A stretch of 64,000 bases of DNA from Sulfitobacter sp. BSw21498 (GTDB taxonomy: Bacteria; Pseudomonadota; Alphaproteobacteria; Rhodobacterales; Rhodobacteraceae). The notes under the pieces were generated by a model. It was not told where the DNA came from. It worked only from the letters and a program-made list of their open reading frames with translations, and ran no database searches. The position numbers and the translations under genes were made by a program. Positions 10,596 through 20,074 of the stretch are shown piece by piece. Position 1 is the stretch's first letter; each line of letters starts with the position of its first letter. The stretch is from positions 2,646,001 to 2,710,000 of the forward strand of contig NZ_CP040753.1 of the NCBI RefSeq assembly GCF_006064855.1, written 5' to 3'.

Positions 10596-11632
10596 CGGAC
10601 AGCGCCGCTGGTCCTGCGTCCCGATGGGCCCGCCTGTCGGGTGCCTACCGGATGCGGTTGAAACGGCGGCGGCTGCTGTGGCGTGCATTGCGGGCGAGGC
10701 ATCAGCTCGGGGCCTCGTCGGGGCATGGGGCAATCCCGCCTGACGGGGTGCTGGCCTTTGTCGTGCTGCGTAACGAGGCCGCGCGGCTTCCGTATTTTCT
10801 GCAGCACTACCGCGATCTTGGCGTTGCGCATTTTCTGATTGTCGACAATGGCAGCGACGATGGCAGCGCCGACCTGCTGGCGGCGCAGCCCGATGTGACC
10901 CTGTGGCAAACGACCGCCAGCTACCGCGGGTCGCGGTTCGGTCTGGATTGGCTCAACTGGCTGCTGTGGCGGCACGGGCACGGGCGCTGGTGCCTGACCG
11001 TCGATACCGACGAGCTGCTGGTCTATGACCAGATGGACGCGCACAAGCTGCCCGCGCTCGCGGGGCAGCTTGAGAGGGGAGGCCGCGTCGGGTTCGGTAC
11101 GCTGATGTTGGATGTTTTCCCAAAAGGGCCCTTGGGGGCGCAGGCCTATGTGCCGGGGGATGATCCGTCGCGCATATTGAACTGGTTTGACGCCGGACCA
11201 TACCGCGCTGTGCGTCAGTGGCCGCTGAACAACCTTTGGGTGCAGGGCGGGGCGCGTGAACGCATGTTCTTTGCTGACCAGCCGATGCAATCGCCGACGC
11301 TGAACAAGATACCGCTGGTGCGCTGGAACCGGCGCTATGTCTACGTCAATTCGACCCACTCTTTGCTGCCACCGGCGTTGAACGAGCTCTATGATGGGCC
11401 GGGAGGGGAGACCCCGTCAGGGGTGTTGCTACACAGTAAGTTCCTGCCAGAGATCATACCGAAATCCCTTCAGGAAAAGGCGCGTGGGCAGCATTTTCAT
11501 ACGCCTGAACAGTTTGACGGGTACTATGATCAGATCGCGACCGCCCCCGATCTGTGGCACGAGGGCGCGCGGCGCTATAGCGGGCCGGCGGATCTGGAAG
11601 CCTGCTGCCTGATGCGCAGCCCTTGGGCCTAA
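10592..11632 (+). CDS. Glycosyltransferase family 2-like protein (first tandem copy)
   Basis: 346 residues without a signal peptide or clear membrane span. It has the features of the short GT2-like family common in Roseobacters: FVVLRNEAARLPYFLQHYRDLG, VDNGSDDGSADLL, a DxD-type VDTDELLVY, and a conserved second half with NKIPLVRWNRRYVYVNSTH. It is expected to transfer a sugar from a nucleotide donor in the cytoplasm; donor and acceptor are unknown. A four-base overlap with galE makes it part of the galU-galE transcription unit. It is a clear paralogue of the next gene. Confidence 0.82.
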
Positions 11633-11782
11633 TCACTGTACCAGCTGCTAATCCATCAGTGCAGCGTGTAACTGTTTCAAATTACGTTGTTTATAAAGAC
11701 GGCCCATGACATATTGTCCTCAAACCTGATGCAATAAAGGCGACGCACGGGCGGGGCGTTGTGAGCAGGGTATGGAGAACAC

Positions 11783-12793
11783 GTGAGCCTTTGGGATTCT
11801 TACAAGATGCGCGTGCGGCGCAAGCGGAGGTTGATCCGGGCCCTGCGCAAGTCGTCCGAGCTGAAAAATGTTCAGGACAATACCCGCGCGATCCGTCCTG
11901 ACGATGTCTTGCTTGTCTGCACAATGCGGAACGAAAAAATCCGGCTGCCCTACTTTCTAGAGTATTATCGCGCGCTCGGGATGAACCACTTCCTATTTGT
12001 CGATAACGGGTCCGACGACGGCAGTGCCGATTACTTGCGCGGGATGAAGGACGTGTCCGTCTGGCACACCGACGCCAGCTATCGTCGATCCGGTTTCGGT
12101 ATCGACTGGATGAACTATCTTAAACGCAAATACGCGCATGGCCATTGGGTGCTGGTGGTCGATCCGGATGAATTCTTTGTCTATCCGTTCTGTGATACGC
12201 GGCCGGTTCAGGCGCTGACCGACTGGCTGGATAACTGCGAGATCCGCAGCTTTGGCGCGATGCTGCTGGATGTGTACCCCAAGGGGCGGCTGGGGGATGA
12301 ACCCTATCAAGCCGGTCAAAACCCGATGGAGATCGCCTCGTGGTTCGATAGCGGCAACTACGCGATTTCGCGCAATGCGAAATACGGCAACCTCTGGATA
12401 CAGGGTGGGCCGCGTGCGCGGGTGTTCTTCAAGCACAAGCCTGCCAAGGCACCTGCGCTCAACAAGGTGCCTTTGGTTAAATGGGACCGTCGCTATGCTT
12501 ATGTCAGTTCGACCCATACGCTGCTGCCGCGCGGGCTGAACCGGGTTTATGACGAATGGGGCGGAGAGAAAGCCTCGGGCGTTTTGCTACATGCCAAGTT
12601 CCTGGACACCTTCGGGGCCAAGGCCGCAGAAGAGCTTGAGCGCGGACAGCATTATGCCAAATCCGTTGAATATAAGGCCTATGCCAATAGCCGGGACCAA
12701 GACCCACAGCTTTGGGGGAAGTGGTCCGAGAAATACATTAACTGGCGCCAGCTCGAGATTCTGGGCCTTATGTCCAAGGGCAACTGGGCATGA
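11783..12793 (+). CDS. Glycosyltransferase family 2-like protein (second tandem copy)
   Basis: 336 residues from a GTG start with GGAG five bases upstream. It aligns along its whole length with the preceding protein: TMRNEKIRLPYFLEYYRALG, VDNGSDDGSADYL, the DxD-type VDPDEFFVYP and NKVPLVKWDRRYAYVSSTH. It arose by tandem duplication followed by divergence. The 150-base gap upstream is more AT-rich and may hold its own promoter. The stop overlaps the next start by four bases, so it is coupled to the branching-type transferase. Specificity is unknown. Confidence 0.82.
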   Translation: MSLWDSYKMRVRRKRRLIRALRKSSELKNVQDNTRAIRPDDVLLVCTMRNEKIRLPYFLEYYRALGMNHFLFVDNGSDDGSADYLRGMKDVSVWHTDASYRRSGFGIDWMNYLKRKYAHGHWVLVVDPDEFFVYPFCDTRPVQALTDWLDNCEIRSFGAMLLDVYPKGRLGDEPYQAGQNPMEIASWFDSGNYAISRNAKYGNLWIQGGPRARVFFKHKPAKAPALNKVPLVKWDRRYAYVSSTHTLLPRGLNRVYDEWGGEKASGVLLHAKFLDTFGAKAAEELERGQHYAKSVEYKAYANSRDQDPQLWGKWSEKYINWRQLEILGLMSKGNWA

Positions 12794-14487
12794 GCGTCGG
12801 ACTGGTCATGCTGGTGCATACCGCCCTGGACCGCGCCGAACAGGTGGCGCGGCATTGGGCTGCGGCGGGCTGTCCGGTGGTGATCCACGTCGACAAATCG
12901 GTGCCGGTGAAAACCCATGACGATTTTGTGCAGGCGCTGGCTGATGTCCCTAATCTGGTGTTCAGCAAACGCTATCGCTGCGAATGGGGGACGTGGGGGC
13001 TGGTTGCCGCGTCTCAGACTGCGTCCGAAATGATGTTGAATGGCTTCGCAGACGTGCGCCATGTCTATCTGGCGTCCGGTTCATGCCTGCCGCTGCGTCC
13101 AGTGAAAGAGCTGATCGATTATCTTGCCGCCCGTCCGCGTACCGACTTCATCGAAAGCGCGACCACGGCAGATGTCCCCTGGACTGTTGGGGGGCTGGAT
13201 GTCGAACGCTTTACCATGCGTTTCCCCTTTTCGTGGAAGCGGCACCGGTATCTTTTCGACAAGTCGGTTGCTGTTCAGCGCTTCGTCGGGCTCAAGCGGC
13301 GTATCCCTAAGGGCATCGTGCCGCATATGGGCTCGCAATGGTGGTGCCTGACCCGCCAAACCCTGTCGGCGATCCTTCAGGACCCGAAACGCGCCGGATA
13401 CGACGCCTATTTCCGCCATGTCTGGATTCCGGATGAAAGCTATTTCCAGACGCTCGCGCGGCTCTATTCCACCCAGATCGAAAGCCGGTCGCTGACCCTG
13501 TCAAAGTTCGATTTTCAGGGCAAACCACATATTTTTTACGACGATCACCTGCAGCTTTTACGGCGGTCCGATTGTTTCGTCGCACGCAAGATCTGGCCCA
13601 AGGCGGGCCGTCTTTATGACGCGTTCCTGACCGATGAGGCGGGCGCGATGAAACGGACAGAGCCGAACCCGGGCAAGATCGACCGCGTCTTTGCCAAAGC
13701 CGTTGAACGCCGCACGCGCGGGCGCGCAGGGCTGTATATGCAAAGCCGCTTTCCGAACGAAGGTTGGGAAAACGGTGTCACCGCCGCGCCCTATTCGGTC
13801 TTTCAGGGCTTCGTCGCACTGTTCGAGAATTTCGAGCCTTGGCTGGCAAAATCCACCGGCGCGCGGGTCCACGGCCATCTGTTTGCACCGGACCGCGTGC
13901 ATTTTGCAGATGGGCAGAATGCGATCAATGGTGCGCTTAGCAATAGCGCCAAAATCCGCAATTATGACCCCAAGGCGTTTCTGACCAATCTGATCTGGAA
14001 CACCCGTGGCGAACGTCAGTGCTTTCAGTTCAGCCCGCAGGACAATCAGGACATCTGCTGGGAGATCGCCAAAGACCCGAATGCACAGGTGTCGGTGATC
14101 ACCGGCGCGTGGGCCGTGCCACTGTTTCGGTCGAATAAGGACTTTGCCGATATCCGCCGTACCGCTGCCGCGCTGCAAAAGATCGAAAGCGAGCATATGG
14201 CGATCCTGCGGTCGCATTATGCCAAGGCGCGGGTGCGTATCTGGACAATGGCGGAATTCATCGAAGCCCCGATGGAACCGTTGCAAAGCATTCTCGACGA
14301 GATCGGTCAGGTCAAAACCGGCCGTTTGTCCGAGGTGCCGAAGATGGCGGATCTGACAGGCTTTGGGCAATTCCTGCAAAACCTCAAAAACCAGGGGATG
14401 CACCCCTATCTGATGGGCGATTTTCCCGTTGAACGTGGCATGTCGGCCGCCCAGAAACCGCCGCGCAAACCCTATTTGGTGCAATAA
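12790..14487 (+). CDS. Core-2/I-branching (GT14-like) glycosyltransferase with extra C-terminal domain (DUF5928-like)
   Basis: 565 residues. The N-terminal half (to about 280) resembles the beta-1,6-N-acetylglucosaminyltransferase/xylosyltransferase fold of GT14: VMLVHTALDRAEQ at the start, VIHVDKS, the SGSCLPLRPVKELIDYL segment, and GSQWWCLTR before IPDESYFQTL. The C-terminal half (about 290-540) lacks these motifs and matches my memory of a Roseobacter domain called DUF5928. It contains LTNLIWNTRGERQCFQF and a region reminiscent of sulfotransferase-type or secreted-product handling, with function unknown. It sits between the second GT2 and the sulfotransferase, with three bases to the next start. 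Confidence 0.72.
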   Translation: MSVGLVMLVHTALDRAEQVARHWAAAGCPVVIHVDKSVPVKTHDDFVQALADVPNLVFSKRYRCEWGTWGLVAASQTASEMMLNGFADVRHVYLASGSCLPLRPVKELIDYLAARPRTDFIESATTADVPWTVGGLDVERFTMRFPFSWKRHRYLFDKSVAVQRFVGLKRRIPKGIVPHMGSQWWCLTRQTLSAILQDPKRAGYDAYFRHVWIPDESYFQTLARLYSTQIESRSLTLSKFDFQGKPHIFYDDHLQLLRRSDCFVARKIWPKAGRLYDAFLTDEAGAMKRTEPNPGKIDRVFAKAVERRTRGRAGLYMQSRFPNEGWENGVTAAPYSVFQGFVALFENFEPWLAKSTGARVHGHLFAPDRVHFADGQNAINGALSNSAKIRNYDPKAFLTNLIWNTRGERQCFQFSPQDNQDICWEIAKDPNAQVSVITGAWAVPLFRSNKDFADIRRTAAALQKIESEHMAILRSHYAKARVRIWTMAEFIEAPMEPLQSILDEIGQVKTGRLSEVPKMADLTGFGQFLQNLKNQGMHPYLMGDFPVERGMSAAQKPPRKPYLVQ

Positions 14488-14490
14488 AAT

Positions 14491-15918
14491 ATGTCTTTGA
14501 AATTCAAAAGCTTCGTCGTCTTTGCCGAGATGCGCACAGGCTCCAATTTTCTGGAAAGCAACCTGAACGCCTTTGACGGGATCACCTGCCACGGGGAGGC
14601 GTTCAACCCGCATTTCATCGGCTACCCCAAAAGCGCAGAGATTTTGGGCGTGGATCAGGAAACGCGGGACGATGATCCGGCCAAGTTGCTGGCCGCGATA
14701 CGTGACAAGACCAAGGGCATCGGCGGATTTCGCTATTTTCACAACCACGACCCGCGCGTGCTGGACCCGCTGCTGGAAGATGACACCTGCGCCAAGATCA
14801 TTCTGACGCGGAATCCGGTGGAAAGCTATGTCAGCTGGAAGATCGCGCGCAGCACGGGACAATGGAAGCTGACTGACGTCAAAGCGCATAAAAAGGCGCA
14901 AGCGGTGTTCGACGAGGCAGAGTTCTCTGACCATCTTGAGGCGATGCAAGAGTTCCAGTTGACGCTGTTGAACCGGCTTCAAAAGCTGGGGCAGACGGCT
15001 TTCTATGTGGCGTACGAAGACCTGCAAAGTGTCGAGGTGATGAACGGTTTGGCCCGGTATCTGGGGGTTGATCATCAGCTCGACGCACTGGACAAGAGCC
15101 TGAAAAAGCAGAACCCCGAACCGATCTCGGCCAAGGTCAGCAACTATGATGAAATGCTGGACGCGCTTGGCCGGATGGATCGTTTCGACCTGACCCGAAC
15201 GCCGAATTTCGAACCCCGACGCGGGCCAGTGGTGCCGTCCTATGTTGTCGCGGCCAACGCTCCGCTGCTATATCTGCCACTGCGCAGCGGGCCCGAACCG
15301 CAGGTGCTGGATTGGATGGCGGCGCTGGACGGTGTCGGGCGGGGCGCTTTGCAAACTAAGCTCAACCAAAAGCAATTGCGCCAGTGGAAGCGCAAGCATC
15401 CCGGTCACCGCAGCTTTACCGTGCTACGGCACCCCGTAGACCGCGCCCATGACGCTTTCTGCCGGCATATTCTGACCACGGGCAAAGGCAGCTACGCTCA
15501 GCTGCGCGAAACGCTGATCAAACGCTATAAGATGCCGCTGCCCCAGGGCGAGCCGGACAATAGCTATGACGCTAATGCACATCGCGCCGCGTTCAAGGCA
15601 TTTCTGACGTTTCTCAAGGGGAACCTGAACGGGCAGACGGCGATCCGAGTGGATCAGGCGTGGTGCACCCAAGCGCAAGCGGTGCAGGGTTTCGGAGAGT
15701 TTGCCCTGCCCGACCGGATCATCCGCGAAGACGAGTTGGCAGCAGAGCTGTCAGCGCTGGCGCAAGGCGTTGGCATTCAGCCCCCGGCCACGGTGACGTT
15801 GCGCCCGGTGACCCAACCCTATGTGCTGGCCGACATCTACGACGCCGAGATCGAGAAACTTACGTCCGACGCGTATCAGCGGGACTATATGATTTTCGGA
15901 TTTAACAGCTGGCGCTAG
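14491..15918 (+). CDS. Two-domain sulfotransferase (Stf0-like N-terminus, NodH/sulfotransferase-2-like C-terminus)
   Basis: 475 residues. The N-terminal part has a PAPS 5'-phosphosulfate-type loop FAEMRTGSNFLES and a 3'-phosphate segment ILTRNPVESYVSWKIAR, as in Stf0/NodH sulfotransferases. After about residue 250 a second region contains FTVLRHPVDRAHDAFCRH, the classic 3'-phosphate motif of sulfotransferase family 2. Its 5' loop is not recognisable (PLLYLPLRSGPEP), so this half may be degenerate or regulatory. It would transfer sulfate from PAPS to a glycan; cysQ upstream would clear PAP. Last gene of the plus-strand cluster, convergent with ptsN six bases away. Confidence 0.75.
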   Translation: MSLKFKSFVVFAEMRTGSNFLESNLNAFDGITCHGEAFNPHFIGYPKSAEILGVDQETRDDDPAKLLAAIRDKTKGIGGFRYFHNHDPRVLDPLLEDDTCAKIILTRNPVESYVSWKIARSTGQWKLTDVKAHKKAQAVFDEAEFSDHLEAMQEFQLTLLNRLQKLGQTAFYVAYEDLQSVEVMNGLARYLGVDHQLDALDKSLKKQNPEPISAKVSNYDEMLDALGRMDRFDLTRTPNFEPRRGPVVPSYVVAANAPLLYLPLRSGPEPQVLDWMAALDGVGRGALQTKLNQKQLRQWKRKHPGHRSFTVLRHPVDRAHDAFCRHILTTGKGSYAQLRETLIKRYKMPLPQGEPDNSYDANAHRAAFKAFLTFLKGNLNGQTAIRVDQAWCTQAQAVQGFGEFALPDRIIREDELAAELSALAQGVGIQPPATVTLRPVTQPYVLADIYDAEIEKLTSDAYQRDYMIFGFNSWR

Positions 15919-15924
15919 GGCCGC

Positions 15925-16389
15925 TTAGGCGGCCTGTGTCGCCTGTGCTTCGGTCAGGATCGCATACAACGTGGCAGGATCCGGATTGGCCCGCAGCTTG
16001 GCGCAGACAGAGGCGTTGCGCAGGGTGCGCGACACCAGCGCGAGCGCCTTGAGGTGTTCGACACCAGCACTTTCGGGGGCGAACAGCGCAAAAGCGATAT
16101 CAACCGGCTGGCGGTCAACCGCGTTGAAATCAATCGGTTTGTCGAGAAGCACAAAGGCCCCCAACACTTCTTCTAGTCCTTCAAGACGCGCATGGGGCAG
16201 CGCAACCCCTTGGCCCACACCTGTTGGGCCAAGGGATTCACGCGTCATCAAGGCATCGACCACCGCAGCGGCCTTTAACCCGTAAGCATTATGCGCCAGC
16301 TCCCCGATATCGTGGAGCAGGCGTTTTTTGCTTGAGGCCGATGTGAGGACTTTGACAGCCCCCGGTTTTAGGAGTTTCGCAAAATTCAT
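15925..16389 (-). CDS. ptsN: Nitrogen-PTS EIIA protein PtsN
   Basis: 154 residues. The phosphorylated histidine is H66 in GVALPHARLEGLEE, and the sequence starts with the MNFAKLL/ASSKK pattern typical of EIIA-Ntr. PtsN is the phosphate-accepting end of the PTS-Ntr chain (PtsP-PtsO-PtsN) and regulates potassium transport and nitrogen/carbon balance by protein-protein contacts. It lies 42 bases downstream of hpf on the same strand, the conserved order of the lpt-(rpoN)-hpf-ptsN cluster. Confidence 0.94.
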   Translation of the reverse strand: MNFAKLLKPGAVKVLTSASSKKRLLHDIGELAHNAYGLKAAAVVDALMTRESLGPTGVGQGVALPHARLEGLEEVLGAFVLLDKPIDFNAVDRQPVDIAFALFAPESAGVEHLKALALVSRTLRNASVCAKLRANPDPATLYAILTEAQATQAA

Positions 16390-16431
16390 TCTGCTCGCTC
16401 TGTTCTCGGCCGCTTACGGGTCCGGTTTCTG

Positions 16432-16998
16432 TTACGACGGATCAATCCAGCCGATGTTGCCATCCTCGCGGCGGTAGACAACATTCACGCCTTCTTGGCC
16501 GTCTTTGCGAAAGACCACGACAGGTGTACCCGAAATTTCCATCTGCATCACAGCTTCACCGACAGACAAGGTCGCAATCTTGGTCTGCATTTCCGCAATG
16601 ATCATGGGTTGGAGGGTTTCGGGTTCCTGCGCGTCTGAATCGCTTTCTGAAGCGAGGATATACGAGGACGCACCGAAAAGTTCAACCGGTTGCGCACGCT
16701 CGCGATGGTGATCCTTCAACCGACGCTTGTAGCGGCGCAGTTGCTTTTCCATCTTCGCCGCACATGAATCGAAAGATCCATAAATATCAGTAGCATGTGC
16801 TTTCGCTGACGCCGTAAGGCCAGTCGATAGGTGCACCGTCGCTTCGCAGACAAATTCGTGACCGGATTTTGAAAAGATGACATTCGCGTCCGTCGGACGT
16901 TCAGCATACTTCTGGACAGCTTCGCCCAATTCCGTTTTCACATGCGTTTGCAGGGCTTCGCCGATGTCGATTTGTTTGCCACTGATTTGGTACCGCAT
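16432..16998 (-). CDS. hpf: Ribosome hibernation-promoting factor, long form
   Basis: 188 residues, the long HPF type with an N-terminal ribosome-binding domain (MRYQISGKQIDIGEAL, basic KQLRRYKRRLKDHH) and a C-terminal dimerisation domain (about 125-188, EAVMQMEISGTPVVVFR, NVVYRREDGNIGWI). Long HPF alone makes 100S dimers of inactive ribosomes in stationary phase. A plausible AAGGAG site precedes the ATG. A 249-base gap separates it from lptB, where many proteobacteria carry rpoN. Confidence 0.95.
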   Translation of the reverse strand: MRYQISGKQIDIGEALQTHVKTELGEAVQKYAERPTDANVIFSKSGHEFVCEATVHLSTGLTASAKAHATDIYGSFDSCAAKMEKQLRRYKRRLKDHHRERAQPVELFGASSYILASESDSDAQEPETLQPMIIAEMQTKIATLSVGEAVMQMEISGTPVVVFRKDGQEGVNVVYRREDGNIGWIDPS

Positions 16999-17107
16999 AA
17001 AATCTCCTTACTCTAATGATCCGGACAACACCATTGGCCGCAATGAATGCGGTAAAGGCGGGGTCAGATGCGGGTGAATGACGATGCGACCAGCGTGTGA
17101 AGCATTA

Positions 17108-17123
17108 CCCCTTCGGGAAGGGG
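17108..17123. other. Hairpin in the lptB-hpf gap
   Basis: CCCCTT and AAGGGG form a six-base stem with a CGGG loop about 125 bases downstream of lptB and 110 upstream of hpf. On the minus strand no T tract follows, so termination is uncertain. The remaining 230 bases of the gap show no gene. Confidence 0.35.
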
Positions 17124-17247
17124 GGGATGCAGCACGAACATGATACGCAGTCTCGCCATGGGACCATTGAGCGCCCGAATGGGCCGCGTTGTCAAATGAA
17201 TCCGGCTTAAATCTGTGCGGAAACTAGCGCAATATTTCTGTAGTTGA

Positions 17248-18006
17248 TTAGGAAATGCGGAAGTTATCGCCAAGGTAGACGCGGCGTACGTTTTCGTTCT
17301 GTACGACCTCTTCGGGGGTGCCTGACATCAATACCGTGCCTTCGTGCAAAATGTAGGCGCGATCCACAATATCCAGCGTTTCCCGAACGTTATGGTCCGT
17401 GATCAGCACGCCGATACCGCGTTTTTTCAGGTCGGCGACTAGATGTCGGATGTCATCCACAGAAATCGGATCGACCCCGGCAAAGGGTTCATCCAGCAGT
17501 AGGTATTTGGGATCGGCGGCCAGACAGCGGGCAATTTCGACCCGGCGGCGCTCCCCGCCCGACAGCGCCAAGGCAGGCGCGCGGCGCAGGTGTTCGATGG
17601 AAAATTCCGACAGCAATGCCTCGAGCCTTTCACGGCGCCCGCGCGCATCAGAGATCGAGATATCCAGTATGGCCGAGATATTGTCCTGCACGCTTAGCCC
17701 GCGAAAGATGCTCATCTCTTGGGGCAGATAGCCGATACCCAGCTGTGCGCGGCGATACATCGGCAGGGTGGTGACGTTCTTGCCATCGATGGTGACGGTG
17801 CCACCTTCGGGCATCACCAGACCAGCCACCGCATAAAAGGTAGTGGTTTTACCGGATCCGTTCGGCCCGAGCAGGGCGACGACTTCGCCGCGGTTCAGCT
17901 CCATCGAGAAATCGCGGATCACGGTTTTCTTGCGGTATGATTTACGCAGATGTTCAATGCGCAGACCGCTTGCGCCATCCGTAACCGTTAAATTGGGGGC
18001 AGACAT
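17248..18006 (-). CDS. lptB: LPS export ABC transporter ATPase LptB
   Basis: 252 residues. Walker [13 protein letters not shown] signature [13 protein letters not shown], Walker [14 protein letters not shown] and the H-loop [11 protein letters not shown] are all present and in order. LptB powers LptFG to lift lipopolysaccharide onto the LptC-LptA bridge. Its start overlaps the lptA stop by one base, so lptC-lptA-lptB are translationally coupled. lptF and lptG are not in the window, as is normal. Confidence 0.96.
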   Translation of the reverse strand: MSAPNLTVTDGASGLRIEHLRKSYRKKTVIRDFSMELNRGEVVALLGPNGSGKTTTFYAVAGLVMPEGGTVTIDGKNVTTLPMYRRAQLGIGYLPQEMSIFRGLSVQDNISAILDISISDARGRRERLEALLSEFSIEHLRRAPALALSGGERRRVEIARCLAADPKYLLLDEPFAGVDPISVDDIRHLVADLKKRGIGVLITDHNVRETLDIVDRAYILHEGTVLMSGTPEEVVQNENVRRVYLGDNFRIS

Positions 18007-18500
18007 CAGTTCTTGCTGCCCGTTTGCAGAATGGTTTTCACGCCGCCGGACATTTGCGCTGTGCCCTCGGATAATTTGACGCTCATGGTTTCAGAGCTGA
18101 GCGCGTTGCGCCCTTGGGTCAGCAACACATTGCCCGACATGACGATCGTGCCCGTGTCGATATCGTAATCCGCCCGCTCTGATTCGGCGGCGTCTTTGCC
18201 CGACACAAGGGTCACACCGCCGGTCGCTTCCAGCCGGGCGATGCCCTCGGCTTCGGCGCGATATACAACTAGAACACGTGCGGCGGACAAGCGCATCTCG
18301 CCCTGACCGATTAGCACATTTCCGGTGAAAACAGCCGTCCCATCGCCTTGATCGACAGACAGGTTATCGGCGGTCACCTCGACGGGGAGGCCCGTATCCT
18401 GACGGATCGTCCCAAAGGCCACATTGGTCCCTTGTGCGGCGATTGGCATCGCAGAAAAAAGCAGGAAAACAGACATTAATAGGTGTTTCACGCGCGTCAC
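18006..18500 (-). CDS. lptA: LPS transport periplasmic protein LptA
   Basis: 164 residues. A signal peptide ([18 protein letters not shown]) precedes an OstA-like beta-jellyroll region: [20 protein letters not shown], then repeating D/G patterns such as [14 protein letters not shown]. It forms the periplasmic bridge that carries LPS from LptC to LptD. It overlaps lptC by four bases and lptB by one base. Confidence 0.92.
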   Translation of the reverse strand: MTRVKHLLMSVFLLFSAMPIAAQGTNVAFGTIRQDTGLPVEVTADNLSVDQGDGTAVFTGNVLIGQGEMRLSAARVLVVYRAEAEGIARLEATGGVTLVSGKDAAESERADYDIDTGTIVMSGNVLLTQGRNALSSETMSVKLSEGTAQMSGGVKTILQTGSKN

Positions 18501-19105
18501 TCTGATTTGGGTTTCGGTTTGTATATCAGCTTCACTCGATTTGTGAAAACCAATTGGGGCGAGGCTTGGTCGTCTGTTTGTGTGATCGACATGGCACCGG
18601 CCTCTAGGGTGCCACCCGGGGCTGTGCCATACACTGTCCCCGGCGATTGGATGTTCAGGCCGGACAGGTCAGAGGTGATTTTGTCACTTTGCAGCCGGTA
18701 CCCCGTAGAGGTCGTCAGCACCACCCCGCCCAGCAGGTCGGCAACGTCTTTGGCGATGTCGAAATCGGCCAGGTCCGATTGCAGGCGAAAAGTCGATCCT
18801 TCGGGGGTCTTTATGGTCGCGCGCAGGTTTTCAGCGTGGTTCATGCCGGTCTGCCCGTCCGGACGGGTCAGCACATCAGCATAGAATGACAGCTCGTCAC
18901 CGTCAGCCGTCGCACCAGTAAAAAAGGGGCCGGTGATCTGCTGGTCGCGCAGGCGGTCCTGCACATCCTTTTCAGCAAAGGGGATCGCCTGCCCGGGATC
19001 AATCGCGCGCGACAGCAGGAACAGCGTCGACAGCAGGCCAAGCGCTGCAAGCGGGAACAGCACCTTCAGCCAAGCGATCAGTCTGGTATAGCGGTCCCGT
19101 TGCAT
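18497..19105 (-). CDS. lptC: LPS export system protein LptC
   Basis: 202 residues. One N-terminal membrane anchor (LIAWLKVLFPLAALGLLSTLFLLS, about residues 8-31) is followed by a periplasmic domain. The LptC family is poorly conserved, so identity rests on the single anchor, length, and coupling to lptA and lptB. It receives LPS from LptBFG and passes it to LptA. It begins six bases after the kdsD stop. Confidence 0.88.
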   Translation of the reverse strand: MQRDRYTRLIAWLKVLFPLAALGLLSTLFLLSRAIDPGQAIPFAEKDVQDRLRDQQITGPFFTGATADGDELSFYADVLTRPDGQTGMNHAENLRATIKTPEGSTFRLQSDLADFDIAKDVADLLGGVVLTTSTGYRLQSDKITSDLSGLNIQSPGTVYGTAPGGTLEAGAMSITQTDDQASPQLVFTNRVKLIYKPKPKSE

Positions 19106-19111
19106 CGCGGC

Positions 19112-20074
19112 TTAGCCCAGACCGACGCGCAGGCAGTCGTGGATATGCAGCAGACCCGCAGGGTCGTTCCCTTGGGTGGGGTCCAGTACCAGCAAACAAG
19201 TGATCTTGCGCGCGTTCATGATGCCCACGGCCTTTTCCGCCAGCGCATCGGGGGCGACGGTCACAGGCGTTGGCGTCATAACCTCGCGCGCCGTTTTTTC
19301 CATCAGCCCGTCCAGATGCCGCCCCAGATCGCCGCTGGTGATGATCCCTGCCAAGGCACCGCTGGCGTCGGTGACGATCACCACACCAAAGGATTTGCTG
19401 CTCATTGCCATCAGCGCATCAGACATGGGGGCATCGGCCTGCACCAAGGGCAACGCATCGCCTGTGTGCATCAGGTCGGCAACGCGGCTGAGCCGTGCGC
19501 CCAGTTTTCCGCCGGGGTGGAATTCACGGAAATGTTCGGCGGTGAAAGAGCGGTTTTCCATCAGCGCAATCGCCACGGCATCCCCCATTGCCAGCGTCAT
19601 CGTGGTCGAGGTCGACGGGACAACGCCGGTGCCGCAGGCCTCTGGCAGCTGGGGCAGTTCAAGCACCACGTCGCAATGCGCGCCAAGGCTGCTTGTCGCA
19701 CGGCTGGTGATACCGATCAGCGGGATGGAAAAGCGACGCGAATAGGCGATCAGATTGGCCAGTTCAGGTGCCTCGCCCGAGTTCGAGATCGCAAGCACGA
19801 CATCATCGGCGGTGATCATGCCCAAATCGCCGTGGCTCGCCTCGGCGGGATGGACGAATTGCGCGGGCGTGCCGGTGCTGGCCAGCGTCGCCGCGATCTT
19901 TTTGGCGATATGGCCGGATTTGCCGATGCCGGTGACAATCACGCGCCCGCGGGTCGCAACCAACAGGTCGATCGCCTGACGAAAACGATCATCAAGGCTG
20001 TCGGCCAGTTGCTCAAGCGCTTGGGCTTCGGTGCGGATGACGCGGCGGGCGGTATCTAGGAATGGTGTGGTCAT
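19112..20074 (-). CDS. kdsD: Arabinose-5-phosphate isomerase (KdsD/KpsF/GutQ family)
   Basis: 320 residues. An N-terminal SIS sugar-isomerase domain (VTGIGKSGHIAKKIAATLASTG, PAEASHGDLGMI) is followed by two CBS repeats from about residue 200 (VADLMHTGDALPLV and EVMTPTPVTV). It converts ribulose-5-phosphate to arabinose-5-phosphate, the first committed step of Kdo synthesis. Position in front of lptC-A-B is the standard arrangement. Overlap of four bases with the upstream RNase D gene. Confidence 0.93.
   Translation of the reverse strand: MTTPFLDTARRVIRTEAQALEQLADSLDDRFRQAIDLLVATRGRVIVTGIGKSGHIAKKIAATLASTGTPAQFVHPAEASHGDLGMITADDVVLAISNSGEAPELANLIAYSRRFSIPLIGITSRATSSLGAHCDVVLELPQLPEACGTGVVPSTSTTMTLAMGDAVAIALMENRSFTAEHFREFHPGGKLGARLSRVADLMHTGDALPLVQADAPMSDALMAMSSKSFGVVIVTDASGALAGIITSGDLGRHLDGLMEKTAREVMTPTPVTVAPDALAEKAVGIMNARKITCLLVLDPTQGNDPAGLLHIHDCLRVGLG

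Noticed and set aside
13558-15075. A 505-codon antisense open frame across the branching transferase and sulfotransferase genes
   Set aside because: It spans the border of two well-supported genes in the opposite direction and has no domain motifs.
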